Source of the DNA: 188UL27-1 sp038526275
GTDB lineage: Bacteria; Pseudomonadota; Alphaproteobacteria; Rhodobacterales; Rhodobacteraceae
Length of the DNA stretch: 23,308 bases
Assembly (NCBI GenBank): GCA_038526275.1
Contig: JBCBGY010000052.1
Location: 1-23,308 of the forward strand
Direction: 5' to 3'
The translations under genes and the position numbers were made by a program. This document shows, in pieces, positions 1 through 8,356 of this stretch. The notes under the pieces are model-generated. The model had not been told where the DNA came from, did not search any database, and saw only the letters and a list, made by a program, of their open reading frames with translations. Numbering within the stretch: position 1 is the first letter of the stretch; the number at the start of each line of letters is the position of its first letter.

Positions 1-145
1 GTGAACGAACCTCGATCTGGCAAGTTCCTGCTATCCTGACCCGTTTTTGGGCTGCTCCCGGCAAATTCGCGCGCGCGACGTCTGATATTCATCCAGATCC
101 CGCCGACCATTTGGCCGGCACCTCCCCCGCGTCGACCGGTTAACG

Positions 146-161
146 CACCGTCACTACGGTG
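146..161. repeat. Short inverted repeat upstream of the first gene
   Basis: CACCGT (146-151) and ACGGTG (156-161) form a perfect 6-bp stem around CACT. It lies about 48 bp before the start codon at 209, so it could be an operator or a 5' leader hairpin. The rest of bases 1-208 holds a CG-alternating tract (about 69-78) and no gene that I can support. Confidence 0.3.
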
Positions 162-208
162 GCCAGTGTTAAGCACACCAAAAACACGACGCGAAGGGGT
201 AAGATAAA

Positions 209-1375
209 ATGGCCATAGCGGAACTCATAGATAATAGTACGTCACCACTGGACTCCGCAGTGTATGACAGCGAAACCGGACGCCTCATCCTGGTATTCAG
301 TTACGATGATGTCCTGAGAAACGATGATTTCGATGCCGCCCGTCACATTGACGGATTGGTGGTCAACGGGAATGTGTTCGAAATCGAACTCCACGCCGAT
401 GACGGACCACGCGATAGCAACGGATTCATCTACAACGAAGATACGGTAGAGAATGAATTCGATATCTTCATCGGAACAGATATCGACATTTCCAATGGCC
501 TCGAACTCACATTCTCCGATAACGCCAATGGAACCCGGCCTCTGTACACGGTCTCACTCGATTTCCAAACACCAGAGCCGCCGGTGGAGCCCGAACCGGA
601 ACCAGAACCGCCTACTGTGGATGAAGAGATAAAGGTCTATCTGTACGACGCCGATACGGACGAACGCCTTCTGGAACTCAATGATGGGACGGTTATTCCG
701 GCAGAATTAGTTGAGGGGCGCAACGTTTCCCTTGTGGCCGAAACCGATGGCAATGCCGAGAGCATGCGGATGGTCGTCGATGGTGTTCATGCACAAACCG
801 AAAATTTCCTGCCCTACGCTCTGTTTGGCGACAAAAGCGGCGATCTGAATGGTCAGGCATTTTTGGAGGCCGGCGCAAGTTATGACATCGCGCTGACGGC
901 TTATTCCGGAAACGGCTTGTCGGGTTCGGCTGTCGGGTCGCTGGATTTGAGCATATCAGTTGCAGACGCGACCGAACCGGCTGAGGACCCCGTCACACCA
1001 CCGGAACCCGAAGAGTCGACCATATCGCTTTTCGTGTATGATGCGCAGACAGATCAATTGGTGGGTGAAATCACCGACGGAGGTGAAATCCCAATCGCGC
1101 TTCTTGCTGGGGGCAATGGCAACATCGTGGCTCAGGTAAACGGACCGGAAGATGCCGAAGTCGAAAGCATGGTCTTGGAGATTGAGGGACTCTACAGCCA
1201 AACGGAATCCGCCGCGCCCTATGCGATTTTCGGCAATCGTGGCGGTGACTACCATTCCGGCCCGGACATTTTCGAAGTCGGCGAAAGCTATTCCATTCTG
1301 ATGACGGCCTACACCGGAAATGGCGGCAGCGGTGACGTGGTAGTTGCCGAGACAATGGTATTCGATGTCGCTTGA
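209..1375 (+). CDS. Duplicated beta-domain protein with Pro/Glu linkers, probably secreted
   Basis: 388 residues, no cysteine, very acidic, and no N-terminal signal peptide or membrane segment. I see an N-terminal domain (about 1-118), a Pro-Glu linker (121-138), a first copy of a ~110-residue domain (141-251), a second Pro/Glu linker (255-270) and a second copy (271-387). The copies share the order YDA-TD near the start, ES-M-V, QTE followed by PYA-FG-GD, then Y--TAY-GNG-SG. The PYA-FG-GD pattern resembles Ig-like modules seen in large bacterial adhesins and carbohydrate-binding proteins, but I cannot name the family. The start is supported by GAAGGGG at 193-199. The linkers and missing signal peptide fit a type I secretion substrate, as does the CAP-RTX protein next door; this is inference. 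It is transcribed alone, with its own terminator. Confidence 0.8.
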   Translation: MAIAELIDNSTSPLDSAVYDSETGRLILVFSYDDVLRNDDFDAARHIDGLVVNGNVFEIELHADDGPRDSNGFIYNEDTVENEFDIFIGTDIDISNGLELTFSDNANGTRPLYTVSLDFQTPEPPVEPEPEPEPPTVDEEIKVYLYDADTDERLLELNDGTVIPAELVEGRNVSLVAETDGNAESMRMVVDGVHAQTENFLPYALFGDKSGDLNGQAFLEAGASYDIALTAYSGNGLSGSAVGSLDLSISVADATEPAEDPVTPPEPEESTISLFVYDAQTDQLVGEITDGGEIPIALLAGGNGNIVAQVNGPEDAEVESMVLEIEGLYSQTESAAPYAIFGNRGGDYHSGPDIFEVGESYSILMTAYTGNGGSGDVVVAETMVFDVA

Positions 1376-1409
1376 CCAGAGCTAGTTAAGCCACCTGTAT
1401 CAAACAAAA

Positions 1410-1448
1410 TTCTTGGCGGCCACTCGCTTCCGCCAAGAAACCTTTTTT
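1410..1448 (+). terminator. Rho-independent terminator
   Basis: A perfect 10-bp stem (1410-1419 with 1430-1439, core CTTGGCGG/CCGCCAAG) has a 10-nt loop and is followed within a few bases by six T residues (1443-1448). It lies 34 bp after the stop codon at 1375 and closes that transcript. The rest of the 1376-1688 gap is AT-rich; I see no gene in it, and it presumably holds the promoter of the next gene. Confidence 0.85.
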
Positions 1449-1688
1449 CTTGCAGAGTCCAAGCATAGAGCCATAAGGCATCATCTCAAAATTTTTTCTT
1501 TCAAGTCAATAGGTTGAGCCAATTGAATCGAAACCGCAAACATCTTTGACGGTTCGCCGAATGTAATTTGATTGACGCAAAGTATGGTTACGAAGCCAAA
1601 CGATCTTCAGATCTTTGCCACAGATAGGCCATAGTCGGGTTTCACCACACGTAAACGTTATCCCCGTTTCGAGACTCTCAGGAATCCC

Positions 1689-3974
1689 ATGTCCATAGCA
1701 AACTCTCTTGAGCGCTATATGCTCGATCTCATCAATGCGGAGCGTAGATCCGCAGGTCTCAATGAGTTGGTATTAGAGCAAAATTTGAATGCCGCAGCGG
1801 AGCGCCATTCCAGTTGGATGCTGGCGGTCGATGTTTTCTCCCACACTGGAATTGGGAATTCCTCTCCAACCGAACGAATGGCAGATGCCGGTTTTGATTT
1901 CTTTGGTGGTTGGATTAGCGCAGAAAACATTGCTGTGCAGACCGAACGGGGCGAAGAAGGATACTTCGATGATGTCGAAGACCTTCACGAGGCACTGATG
2001 AACAGTCCAGGCCATCGCGCCAACATCTTGGATGGTTCGCTCGAATATATCGGCATAGGTATAGAAATCGGCGATTTCACCTACGATGGCGGGTATAACG
2101 GGTTTTCAGTGATGGTGACCCAGAACTTTGCGCGGACAAATGGCTTCGTCGATTTGGACCTCGGGATAATCCGCTCTAATACACTGTTCGGGACCAGCGC
2201 CGACGATAGTTTTACAGTGGACCACGTGGATGATGTTATTGTGGAAAGCGCGGGAGGCGGCATTGATGAAGTGTTCTCATCAGTCGACTTCGCGCTTCGC
2301 GATAGTGGTCGCAATGTCGAAAATCTCGATCTCACTGGTGTGGATGACATCTCGGGCACAGGAAACAGCCTGAACAACACAATCATCGGTAACGGCGGCG
2401 ACAATATTCTCAACGGCGCTTGGGGCGATGATGTGCTCTATGGCGATTCTGGCAATGACGTTTTCGAAGATGATCAAGGCGCAGATCGGATGATCGGTGG
2501 CACCGGTGACGACATCTACTTTGTTGATGATCTCGGAGACAGGGTCGTCGAGGAAGCTTTCGAAGGACTGGATCTTGTCATTGCGTCGGTCTCATTCTCA
2601 CTGCGCAACCAGAGCCAACATGTCGAATATTTGTTCCTGACGGGATCAGCTTCGCTGGCCGCGACCGGCAACAGTTTGAACAATGTGATCGCCGGAAATG
2701 ACGGCCACAATGTGCTGAATGGGGCATGGGGTGCAGATGCGCTTTTCGGAGGTCTCGGAAACGATACATTTCGGGATGATGGCGGCAGCGATGCGATGTA
2801 TGGAGGTCTCGGCCACGACACGTACTATGTGAACCACGTGGCTGACGAGGTTTTCGAAGAGGTAAGCGAAGGCCGTGACCACGTTTTTTCCTCCATCACG
2901 TTCTCTCTTCGGGATAAGGGTGCCAATATTGAAACCCTTACACTCACAGGGAACGCCAACCTTTCCGGTACCGGCAACGGCCATGTCAACGCAGTCACCG
3001 GAAATGCAGGGAACAATTGGCTGAACGGGGCTTGGGGCAACGACACTCTGGTCGGCGCAGAAGGCAACGACACGTTCCAAGATGACCATGGTGCGGACCG
3101 AATGGTCGGAGGGACCGGCAACGACTCCTACTACATCGACAATGAAGGCGACACCGTCGTGGAACGCGCCGGTGAAGGCTATGATCTTGTTCGGTCCTAC
3201 ATCGATTTTTCACTGCGCGGTCAAAGTCAGCATATTGAGAGGCTAAGTCTGGCAGGCACCGACGATGTTTCTGCCGTCGGGAACGGCCTCGACAATTTCA
3301 TATCCGGCAACGCCGGAAATAATCGGCTGAATGGTGGCTGGGGGAATGATACGCTCATCGGCGGAAGTGGAGATGACATATTCCAAGACGATCTTGGCGC
3401 CGATCGCATGAGTGGAGGTGGCGGCAACGATACATATTGGGTCGACAATTTCGGCGACACCGTCGAAGACGTGCTGGACGGAGGCAATGATCACGTCAAT
3501 GCTTCGGTTTCTTTCTCATTGCGGAATAATAGCCAGCACATCGAAACGTTGGCACTTATCGGATCGGCTGATATTTCCGGTATCGGCAATGGCCAAAACA
3601 ATAGTATCGTAGGGAATTCAGGTGACAACTTCTTGGATGGCGCATGGGGAGACGATACGCTTGAAGGCGGTGATGGAAATGACAGACTTCAGGATGAAAA
3701 AGGGAATGATCATCTGACAGGGGGCGAAGGCGCCGACATTTTCGTCTTCGTCGGTGATTTCGAGCAAGATACCATTAGCGACTTCAATATTTCCGAAATC
3801 GGCGAGCAGATCGACCTAAGCTCTGTCGACACGATTGAGACCTTCGACGATCTCCAAAGCAATCACCTTTCCCAAGACGGGGAAAATGCCATCATTGACG
3901 ACGGAAACGGAAATACCATTACGTTAACTAATGTGAGTATTTCTGATCTCCAATCAGATCACTTTATCTTTTAA
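1689..3974 (+). CDS. CAP-domain protein fused to RTX/hemolysin-type repeats
   Basis: 761 residues in two parts. Residues about 5-150 are a CAP/SCP domain (PF00188 type): the His of ERHSSWM (H40), SHTG (51-54), AENIA (E79) and HEALMNSPGHRANIL (100-114, H109) match the conserved pocket residues of bacterial CAP proteins. Residues 170-679 are five consecutive repeats of exactly 102 residues, each carrying GNxxNN..GNxGxNxLNGxWGxD and GGxGND nonapeptide-like calcium-binding motifs, then an 82-residue cap ending in DHFIF. There is no N-terminal signal peptide, so export by a type I system through the C-terminus is the likely route; no exporter gene is in the window. CAP domains are found in secreted proteins of varied function (proteolysis, lipid binding, toxins), so the activity cannot be stated. 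AGGA at 1680-1683 supports this start. Confidence 0.9.
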   Translation: MSIANSLERYMLDLINAERRSAGLNELVLEQNLNAAAERHSSWMLAVDVFSHTGIGNSSPTERMADAGFDFFGGWISAENIAVQTERGEEGYFDDVEDLHEALMNSPGHRANILDGSLEYIGIGIEIGDFTYDGGYNGFSVMVTQNFARTNGFVDLDLGIIRSNTLFGTSADDSFTVDHVDDVIVESAGGGIDEVFSSVDFALRDSGRNVENLDLTGVDDISGTGNSLNNTIIGNGGDNILNGAWGDDVLYGDSGNDVFEDDQGADRMIGGTGDDIYFVDDLGDRVVEEAFEGLDLVIASVSFSLRNQSQHVEYLFLTGSASLAATGNSLNNVIAGNDGHNVLNGAWGADALFGGLGNDTFRDDGGSDAMYGGLGHDTYYVNHVADEVFEEVSEGRDHVFSSITFSLRDKGANIETLTLTGNANLSGTGNGHVNAVTGNAGNNWLNGAWGNDTLVGAEGNDTFQDDHGADRMVGGTGNDSYYIDNEGDTVVERAGEGYDLVRSYIDFSLRGQSQHIERLSLAGTDDVSAVGNGLDNFISGNAGNNRLNGGWGNDTLIGGSGDDIFQDDLGADRMSGGGGNDTYWVDNFGDTVEDVLDGGNDHVNASVSFSLRNNSQHIETLALIGSADISGIGNGQNNSIVGNSGDNFLDGAWGDDTLEGGDGNDRLQDEKGNDHLTGGEGADIFVFVGDFEQDTISDFNISEIGEQIDLSSVDTIETFDDLQSNHLSQDGENAIIDDGNGNTITLTNVSISDLQSDHFIF
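2196..3725 (+). repeat. Five tandem 306-bp coding repeats (102 aa each)
   Basis: Units begin at 2196, 2502, 2808, 3114 and 3420 and each encodes exactly 102 residues with no insertion or deletion. They have diverged in sequence but keep common positions: a Y-V/I-D start, FSLR about residue 32-35, H/N-[IV]-E before an L-L-G strand, GNG/S-xN-N, LNGAWG and D-GADRM-GG. The exact register suggests structural constraint on a repeated beta-roll or beta-solenoid unit rather than loose RTX nonapeptides alone. Confidence 0.9.
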
Positions 3975-4464
3975 AGGCTGCTGAAACGTCAGAAATGAAC
4001 TCTTACTCGACTGTTTCCCCTGGCGAAAATGGCTGCCCGGAAAAGTTGGCCTTGGTAGTTGCCCCCTGAACTAATCAAGCGATCCTCGCACCACTCATGC
4101 ACCAAATGACATGCATGAGACGCTCAACGTTGAGCGGAGCCGTGGCAAATCTGCCATAGTCCTTTGCCACGGCTTTACGCAATCAGAGCGTGTTATTTGG
4201 TCGGGCCGATCGGCATCACGCCGTCTAGCTTTCTCACGATGTTGCCTGATCGGTCCAACCTGAAAGACCCGGCCGAGACAGCCAACAGTGTGGGGGGAGC
4301 CGAGGTTCGGCACCGCGGATCAGCAACGGGTGCCCACATATCTGACAAGTTGGGCAAAGCGATTCAAATCGAGAACAATAAAAACAATAAAAAGCCTTTG
4401 TTTCGTCAGGTTGCTAGGTAATTTCGCTCGAAGGAAAAGGTACGAATAGACGGCAGGTAAGAAC
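3975..4464. other. 490-bp intergenic stretch, possible coding debris
   Basis: No gene is supported here. On the minus strand one open stretch ends at a TAA at 4193-4195 and reads protein-like (contains NIVRKLDGVMPIGPTK), and just beyond it another frame reads YGRFATAPLNVERLMHVIW before a stop near 4078. Neither has a believable start or ribosome site, and I recognise neither. They could be remnants of a broken gene or chance. AT-rich DNA at 4370-4400 precedes the next gene and may hold its promoter. Confidence 0.35.
4138..4174. repeat. 12-bp perfect inverted repeat
   Basis: AGCCGTGGCAAA (4138-4149) and TTTGCCACGGCT (4163-4174) are exact complements with a 13-nt loop. It is 164 bp after the CAP-RTX stop. 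There is only a short T tract after the stem, so it may be a weak terminator for that gene, or an end of a decayed mobile element. Confidence 0.5.
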
Positions 4465-6021
4465 ATGTTTCAACCTCGGGCCTCTTTGACGTCGGTGGCA
4501 GCGTTCTTGGCTGTACTGGGTACTCAGGCACTTTCTCAAACGGTCACCATCCAGACCGTTGACGGTAACATCTCGCTGACGGGAACAATTCGCTCGTTTG
4601 ATGGCGAAAACTACGATTTCGAGTCTTTGCTCGGTCGGATGTCGATCCCAACAGCGGCCGTTATTTGCCTCGGCGAAGCCTGCCCGGTGATCGACGATGG
4701 CAAGCTAAATGCGGCTGTGGCGGTTGTTGACCGCCCATCCAAGGCGCTGCTGAATGGCTTGGTTGGCGCGTTCGCGGCAAATAACGACCTCGTGGCGACC
4801 CCGAACGCGGATGGCCTCGACGTCTCTTCTTTCTCCGTTACAGACGGAGAAGATGAAGAACCGGGCGAACTCACAGTCACTGAAGCCAATCAACGAGACG
4901 CGTTTCTCAGCTTGCTGGAAGGCGAAACGCAAGTCGTATTCTCGACGGTACCCGTATCAAATGCGCTGGCAGACGAGTTTGTAGCAGCAGGGTTTCCTGA
5001 TCTGCGGGAACCAGGGCGAGAGATCGTCGTTGCGCTTGATGCCATCGTACCATCGGTGCATCCCTCAAATACGGTTCGCGATCTTTCATCCCCGACGATT
5101 GGACGCATTGCAGCGGGCCGGGTTTCTAACTGGAGCGAACTCGGTGGCCCGGATCTGCCTATACGGATGATCATGCCAGCCGATGATACGTCGATCGCTA
5201 CAGTCTTCAACGAACGGATTTTGCGCCCCAACCGTTTGCGGTTGAGCCGCTCGATTGAGCGCGTCGCGAACGAAGCGGAAGCGGCAGCCATTGTTGCAGA
5301 AGATCCATCGGCGATCACCCTGACAAGTGCCGCGCTGTCAGGTGGCACCAAACCGCTGCCGATCCGTGAATCCTGCGGACCTCTTTCGATCCCGACCGAT
5401 TTCGCAATCAAGGCCGAGGAATACCCGCTTGCGCGCCGCGTGCTGATGTATACGTCGGGTGCCGAGCTTTCCCAAAGTGTCAAAGAACTGCTGGCTTTTG
5501 CCGGATCTACGGAAGCCCAAACTCAGTACATCGATGCCGGATTCTTCGGACAAACCGTTGAAACTGTCCCGATGACATTGCAAGGGACAAGGCTTGCCTC
5601 GGCAATTCTGCAAACGGATACGGCTGAAGGGTTCGAGGCAACACGCTCACTGACCCAGCAGCTGACTCTTGCGGATCGTCTGTCAACCACGTTCCGGTTC
5701 GAGGCGGGATCCACAGAACTGGACAACAAATCCCGCCGGGACGCGGTCCGTGTTGCGGAATATCTGATGCGCCCGGAGAATGCGCAACGTGAGGTTCTCT
5801 TATACGGCTTTACCGATAGCTTGGGCCGGAACGACCTGAACCAATTGCTGTCTTTGAGACAAGCGGTGGGTATCAGTGAGGCCATTGTAAACGCGTCTTC
5901 CGGTCAAATCTCGCAGGATCGAATCGTTGTGACCTCTTTCGGTTCCATTGCACCGGTCGGCTGCAATGACACGGCCGAGGGGCGCTATAGTAACCGTCGT
6001 GTGGAAGTCTGGCTGCGCTAA
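4465..6021 (+). CDS. Phosphate-binding-like periplasmic domain fused to OmpA domain
   Basis: 518 residues. Residues 1-24 are a Sec signal peptide (hydrophobic core, then ALSQ). A small domain (about 26-72, TIQTVDGNISLTGTIRSFDG... to a CLGEACP cysteine pair) is followed by a type 2 periplasmic-binding fold like PstS (PF12849 type, about 80-395; NWSELGGPDLPI and the S/T-rich segments are typical). Residues 410-518 are an OmpA C-terminal domain with TDSLGRNDLNQLLSLRQA and the closing YSNRRVEVWL, which binds peptidoglycan. The protein is thus expected to be a binding protein tethered to the cell wall in the periplasm. Proteins of this plan are annotated as phosphate ABC transporter/OmpA fusions, but phosphate binding is not shown. 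AGG at 4455-4457 marks the start. It is the first gene of an operon with the two TRAP-type proteins, 40 bp upstream of the next. Confidence 0.85.
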   Translation: MFQPRASLTSVAAFLAVLGTQALSQTVTIQTVDGNISLTGTIRSFDGENYDFESLLGRMSIPTAAVICLGEACPVIDDGKLNAAVAVVDRPSKALLNGLVGAFAANNDLVATPNADGLDVSSFSVTDGEDEEPGELTVTEANQRDAFLSLLEGETQVVFSTVPVSNALADEFVAAGFPDLREPGREIVVALDAIVPSVHPSNTVRDLSSPTIGRIAAGRVSNWSELGGPDLPIRMIMPADDTSIATVFNERILRPNRLRLSRSIERVANEAEAAAIVAEDPSAITLTSAALSGGTKPLPIRESCGPLSIPTDFAIKAEEYPLARRVLMYTSGAELSQSVKELLAFAGSTEAQTQYIDAGFFGQTVETVPMTLQGTRLASAILQTDTAEGFEATRSLTQQLTLADRLSTTFRFEAGSTELDNKSRRDAVRVAEYLMRPENAQREVLLYGFTDSLGRNDLNQLLSLRQAVGISEAIVNASSGQISQDRIVVTSFGSIAPVGCNDTAEGRYSNRRVEVWLR

Positions 6022-6061
6022 AGCGCGCAGACCCTTTCAATGGATCGAATAGGACAAACAG

Positions 6062-7099
6062 ATGACCCGTAGAAACTTCTTAAAGCAGAGCATAGGCGGC
6101 GGCGCGCTTCTGTCTCTCGCAACGCCTGCAGCGGCCCAGGGCACGACGTCACTACGCCTTCTCGCGACCGATGCGATCACAGCAGCGACCCTGGCCGACC
6201 AGATCAGTGCCGCCACTGGCAATACCTTCGTGATCGAAACGACAATCGTACCGTTGACCGAGGCTGGGACCATTTTGGATCGCGTATCCAGCGGCGAAGC
6301 CGACATGGGTCTGACAGCGCTCGATCACTTCATGCCAAAGAACTTGGCGTTCGGCTTGTTCGCATCAATGCCTTTCGGCATGGCTGCTGGCGAGCTTGAT
6401 AGCTGGGTCCTTGCTTCTGATGGCGGCGACATGCTTGCCATGCTGGGCGACGAACTTGGCGTGACATTCCGCTTTGCCGGTGACGGCGGCGCGAAACCGA
6501 TCTGGAGCAAGGAACCGCTTTCCGATCTTTCAGCATTCCAGGCAAAATCTGTCGGCTCCACAGGGCTCGGTATGCTGAACATGCAAAAAGTCGGCGTGGC
6601 CTCTGTCGCAGATCTCGGCAATCCGTCCATAGACCTTAACGGTCTTGATATTTTGGATGGCCTCAGCGTTGTCGAGATGTCCGAGAAAGGCCTGACTGAC
6701 TTCCCTCACATGACGCTCGCCAACCCGAACAAGCCAAGTGCGGCATACACCCTTGCCATTTCCCAACCTGCATATGAGGGATTGAGCGCGGGCCATCGAG
6801 TGGTACTCGAACGGGCCTGCAGCGCTTCAATGAGCCATGGTCGGGCCCGCAATTTCCATGAGAACGCCGTTGCCCTCCGGAATGCTGGTGACACGCTGAG
6901 CGCCTCCCCTTTGCCGAATGACATCTGGCAGGCCCTGCAGAAGTCGGCGCAAAGCGTCCTGGCAACAGTCTATGAAGACAACGATATCGCCGCGACCATT
7001 GTCGACTCATATGTCTACTTCCTGACGGACATCGCGGCGTGGAGCGAAATCGGTGAAGCTGCATTTTATGACGGGCGCAAGCGCCTTTCTAGCTTGTGA
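6062..7099 (+). CDS. Tat-exported TRAP-type substrate-binding protein, divergent
   Basis: 345 residues. TRRNFLK at residues 2-8 followed by a hydrophobic stretch and AAAQ (23-26) is a clear twin-arginine signal. The mature part follows the DctP/TRAP binding-protein plan (PF03480): a strand-turn start LRLLATDAIT, the PFGM-AGELDSWV segment (104-116), and a C-terminal helical part with PNDIWQALQKSAQSVLATV. It aligns along its length with the next gene, but where that protein has the TMRMPGLG arginine this one has QAKSVGSTGLG with glycine at about position 165, so the usual carboxylate-binding arginine is missing. Ligand unknown. AGGA at 6051-6054 supports the start. It sits 22 bp before the second TRAP protein. 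Confidence 0.8.
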   Translation: MTRRNFLKQSIGGGALLSLATPAAAQGTTSLRLLATDAITAATLADQISAATGNTFVIETTIVPLTEAGTILDRVSSGEADMGLTALDHFMPKNLAFGLFASMPFGMAAGELDSWVLASDGGDMLAMLGDELGVTFRFAGDGGAKPIWSKEPLSDLSAFQAKSVGSTGLGMLNMQKVGVASVADLGNPSIDLNGLDILDGLSVVEMSEKGLTDFPHMTLANPNKPSAAYTLAISQPAYEGLSAGHRVVLERACSASMSHGRARNFHENAVALRNAGDTLSASPLPNDIWQALQKSAQSVLATVYEDNDIAATIVDSYVYFLTDIAAWSEIGEAAFYDGRKRLSSL

Positions 7100-7121
7100 T
7101 CGTGAGAGCGGAGACTTGAGC

Positions 7122-8237
7122 ATGACACATCCATCACATAAATCGCTCTCTCGCCGCGCGATCCTTGCCGGATCCGGCGTTGCTGTTGCCGGTGTTTTGG
7201 CCACCCCGGCGATTTCTCAGAACAGTCGCCGCACGATCCGCATGGCAACATCATGGCCACCAAACCTTGGCGGTTTGGCTCCCGGTGCGCAACGGGTCGC
7301 AGATTCGATCACCCAAGCAACGGATGGTCGCCTTACGGTGGAGTTGCACAGCGCCGGCAAACTCGTGCCTCCGCTCGGAGTGCATGATGCCGCGAGTTCG
7401 GGCGAAATTGAGATGTATCACAGCGCTGAATACTATTTTCAGGGCAAACATCGCGGGTTCAACTTTTTCACGACCGTCCCGTTCGGGGCAACGTCCAGCG
7501 AACAAGCGAGTTGGATCAAGTATGGTGGCGGCCAGCAACTCTGGGACGAACTGAGCGCAAAATTCAACGTCAAAGCCTTGGCCGCTGGCAGCACCGGTGT
7601 TCAGATGGGCGGTTGGTTTGACAAGGAAATCACGTCTATGGCGGATTTCGAGGGTCTAACCATGCGGATGCCCGGTTTGGGCGGACAAGTTCTTGCAGAG
7701 GTGGGTGCCAATCCTGTTGTTCTGCCCGGCGGCGGAATTGTCGAAGCGCTGTTTGACAAGACGATTGACGCAACCGAATGGGTTGGGCCCTACAATGATC
7801 TACAATTCGGCTTCCAAAAGCTTCTGGCCAAGTACATGTATCCCGGCTTCCATGAGCCTGGCACTATGGCGTCTATCGGGTTCAACCTGGATTTTTGGAA
7901 CAGCCTGTCGGCGCAGGACCAGGCGCTGATCGAGATGGTTACAGATGCTGAACTGTCGTTGATGACCTCTGACTATAATGGCAATAACGGTTTGGCGCTG
8001 ACGCAGATGATCCTCGAGTTCGGGGTTAAACCTACCCGTTTACCGGACGATGTTTGGAACGCTTTGGCCGCAACCTCACAGCGGGTCGTGGCCAGCGTTG
8101 CAGAGGATGATGAACTTGCCAAGCGGATCTACGACAGTTTCGAGGATTACCGACAGCTTTCAATGAATGCTGGGCCGGTGAGCCAGTCAGAGTATCTTGC
8201 AAGAAGAAGCGCTGAAGATCTTTTCAGTTTCATTTAG
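7122..8237 (+). CDS. TRAP-type substrate-binding protein, TakP/DctP-like
   Basis: 371 residues from the ATG at 7122, chosen because GGAGA at 7110-7114 precedes it and it puts the twin-arginine motif LSRRAIL at residues 9-15; an open extension to 7053 would overlap the previous gene. Tat cleavage is expected near AISQ (30-33). The body closely follows the alpha-keto-acid binding protein TakP family: SAGKLVP (77-83), STGVQMGGWF (157-166), LTMRMPGLGG (179-188) with the ligand arginine R182, and TIDATEWVGPYND (214-226) with the tryptophan that contributes to the metal/carboxylate site. It is expected to bind an organic acid in the periplasm. The DctQ and DctM membrane subunits that normally accompany such a protein are absent on both sides. 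Confidence 0.88.
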   Translation: MTHPSHKSLSRRAILAGSGVAVAGVLATPAISQNSRRTIRMATSWPPNLGGLAPGAQRVADSITQATDGRLTVELHSAGKLVPPLGVHDAASSGEIEMYHSAEYYFQGKHRGFNFFTTVPFGATSSEQASWIKYGGGQQLWDELSAKFNVKALAAGSTGVQMGGWFDKEITSMADFEGLTMRMPGLGGQVLAEVGANPVVLPGGGIVEALFDKTIDATEWVGPYNDLQFGFQKLLAKYMYPGFHEPGTMASIGFNLDFWNSLSAQDQALIEMVTDAELSLMTSDYNGNNGLALTQMILEFGVKPTRLPDDVWNALAATSQRVVASVAEDDELAKRIYDSFEDYRQLSMNAGPVSQSEYLARRSAEDLFSFI

Positions 8238-8273
8238 TCGCGCCGTCCCAGGATCTAACCACAACACTGCATG

Positions 8274-8297
8274 GGCAGTTGGCTCCGCCTGACTGCC
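8274..8297 (+). terminator. Hairpin after the binding-protein operon
   Basis: GGCAGT (8274-8279) pairs with ACTGCC (8292-8297), and inside it GGC (8281-8283) pairs with GCC (8287-8289). It lies 36 bp after the operon's last stop. There is no T-run, so termination would be weak or factor-dependent. Confidence 0.35.
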
Positions 8298-8356
8298 ACG
8301 GCACGGGCGCATTCAGGAAATGCGGTCAAAACCCGACGCCTCTCCAGACTGTGAAT

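Noticed and set aside
1..39. Open frame from base 1 to a TGA at 37-39
   Set aside because: Thirteen codons could be the tail of an upstream gene, but nothing in them is recognisable and a random frame of this length is common.
2196..3725. CRISPR array or transposon from the tandem repeats
   Set aside because: The 306-bp units are continuous coding repeats in one frame with diverged sequence, not short identical repeats with spacers.
4164..4421. 85-codon plus-strand frame in the gap before the OmpA fusion
   Set aside because: It starts at a TTG inside the 12-bp inverted repeat, has no ribosome site and no protein-like pattern.
7053..7121. Longer start for the second TRAP protein
   Set aside because: It would overlap the preceding gene and bury the twin-arginine motif about 30 residues in; the ATG at 7122 has a ribosome site.
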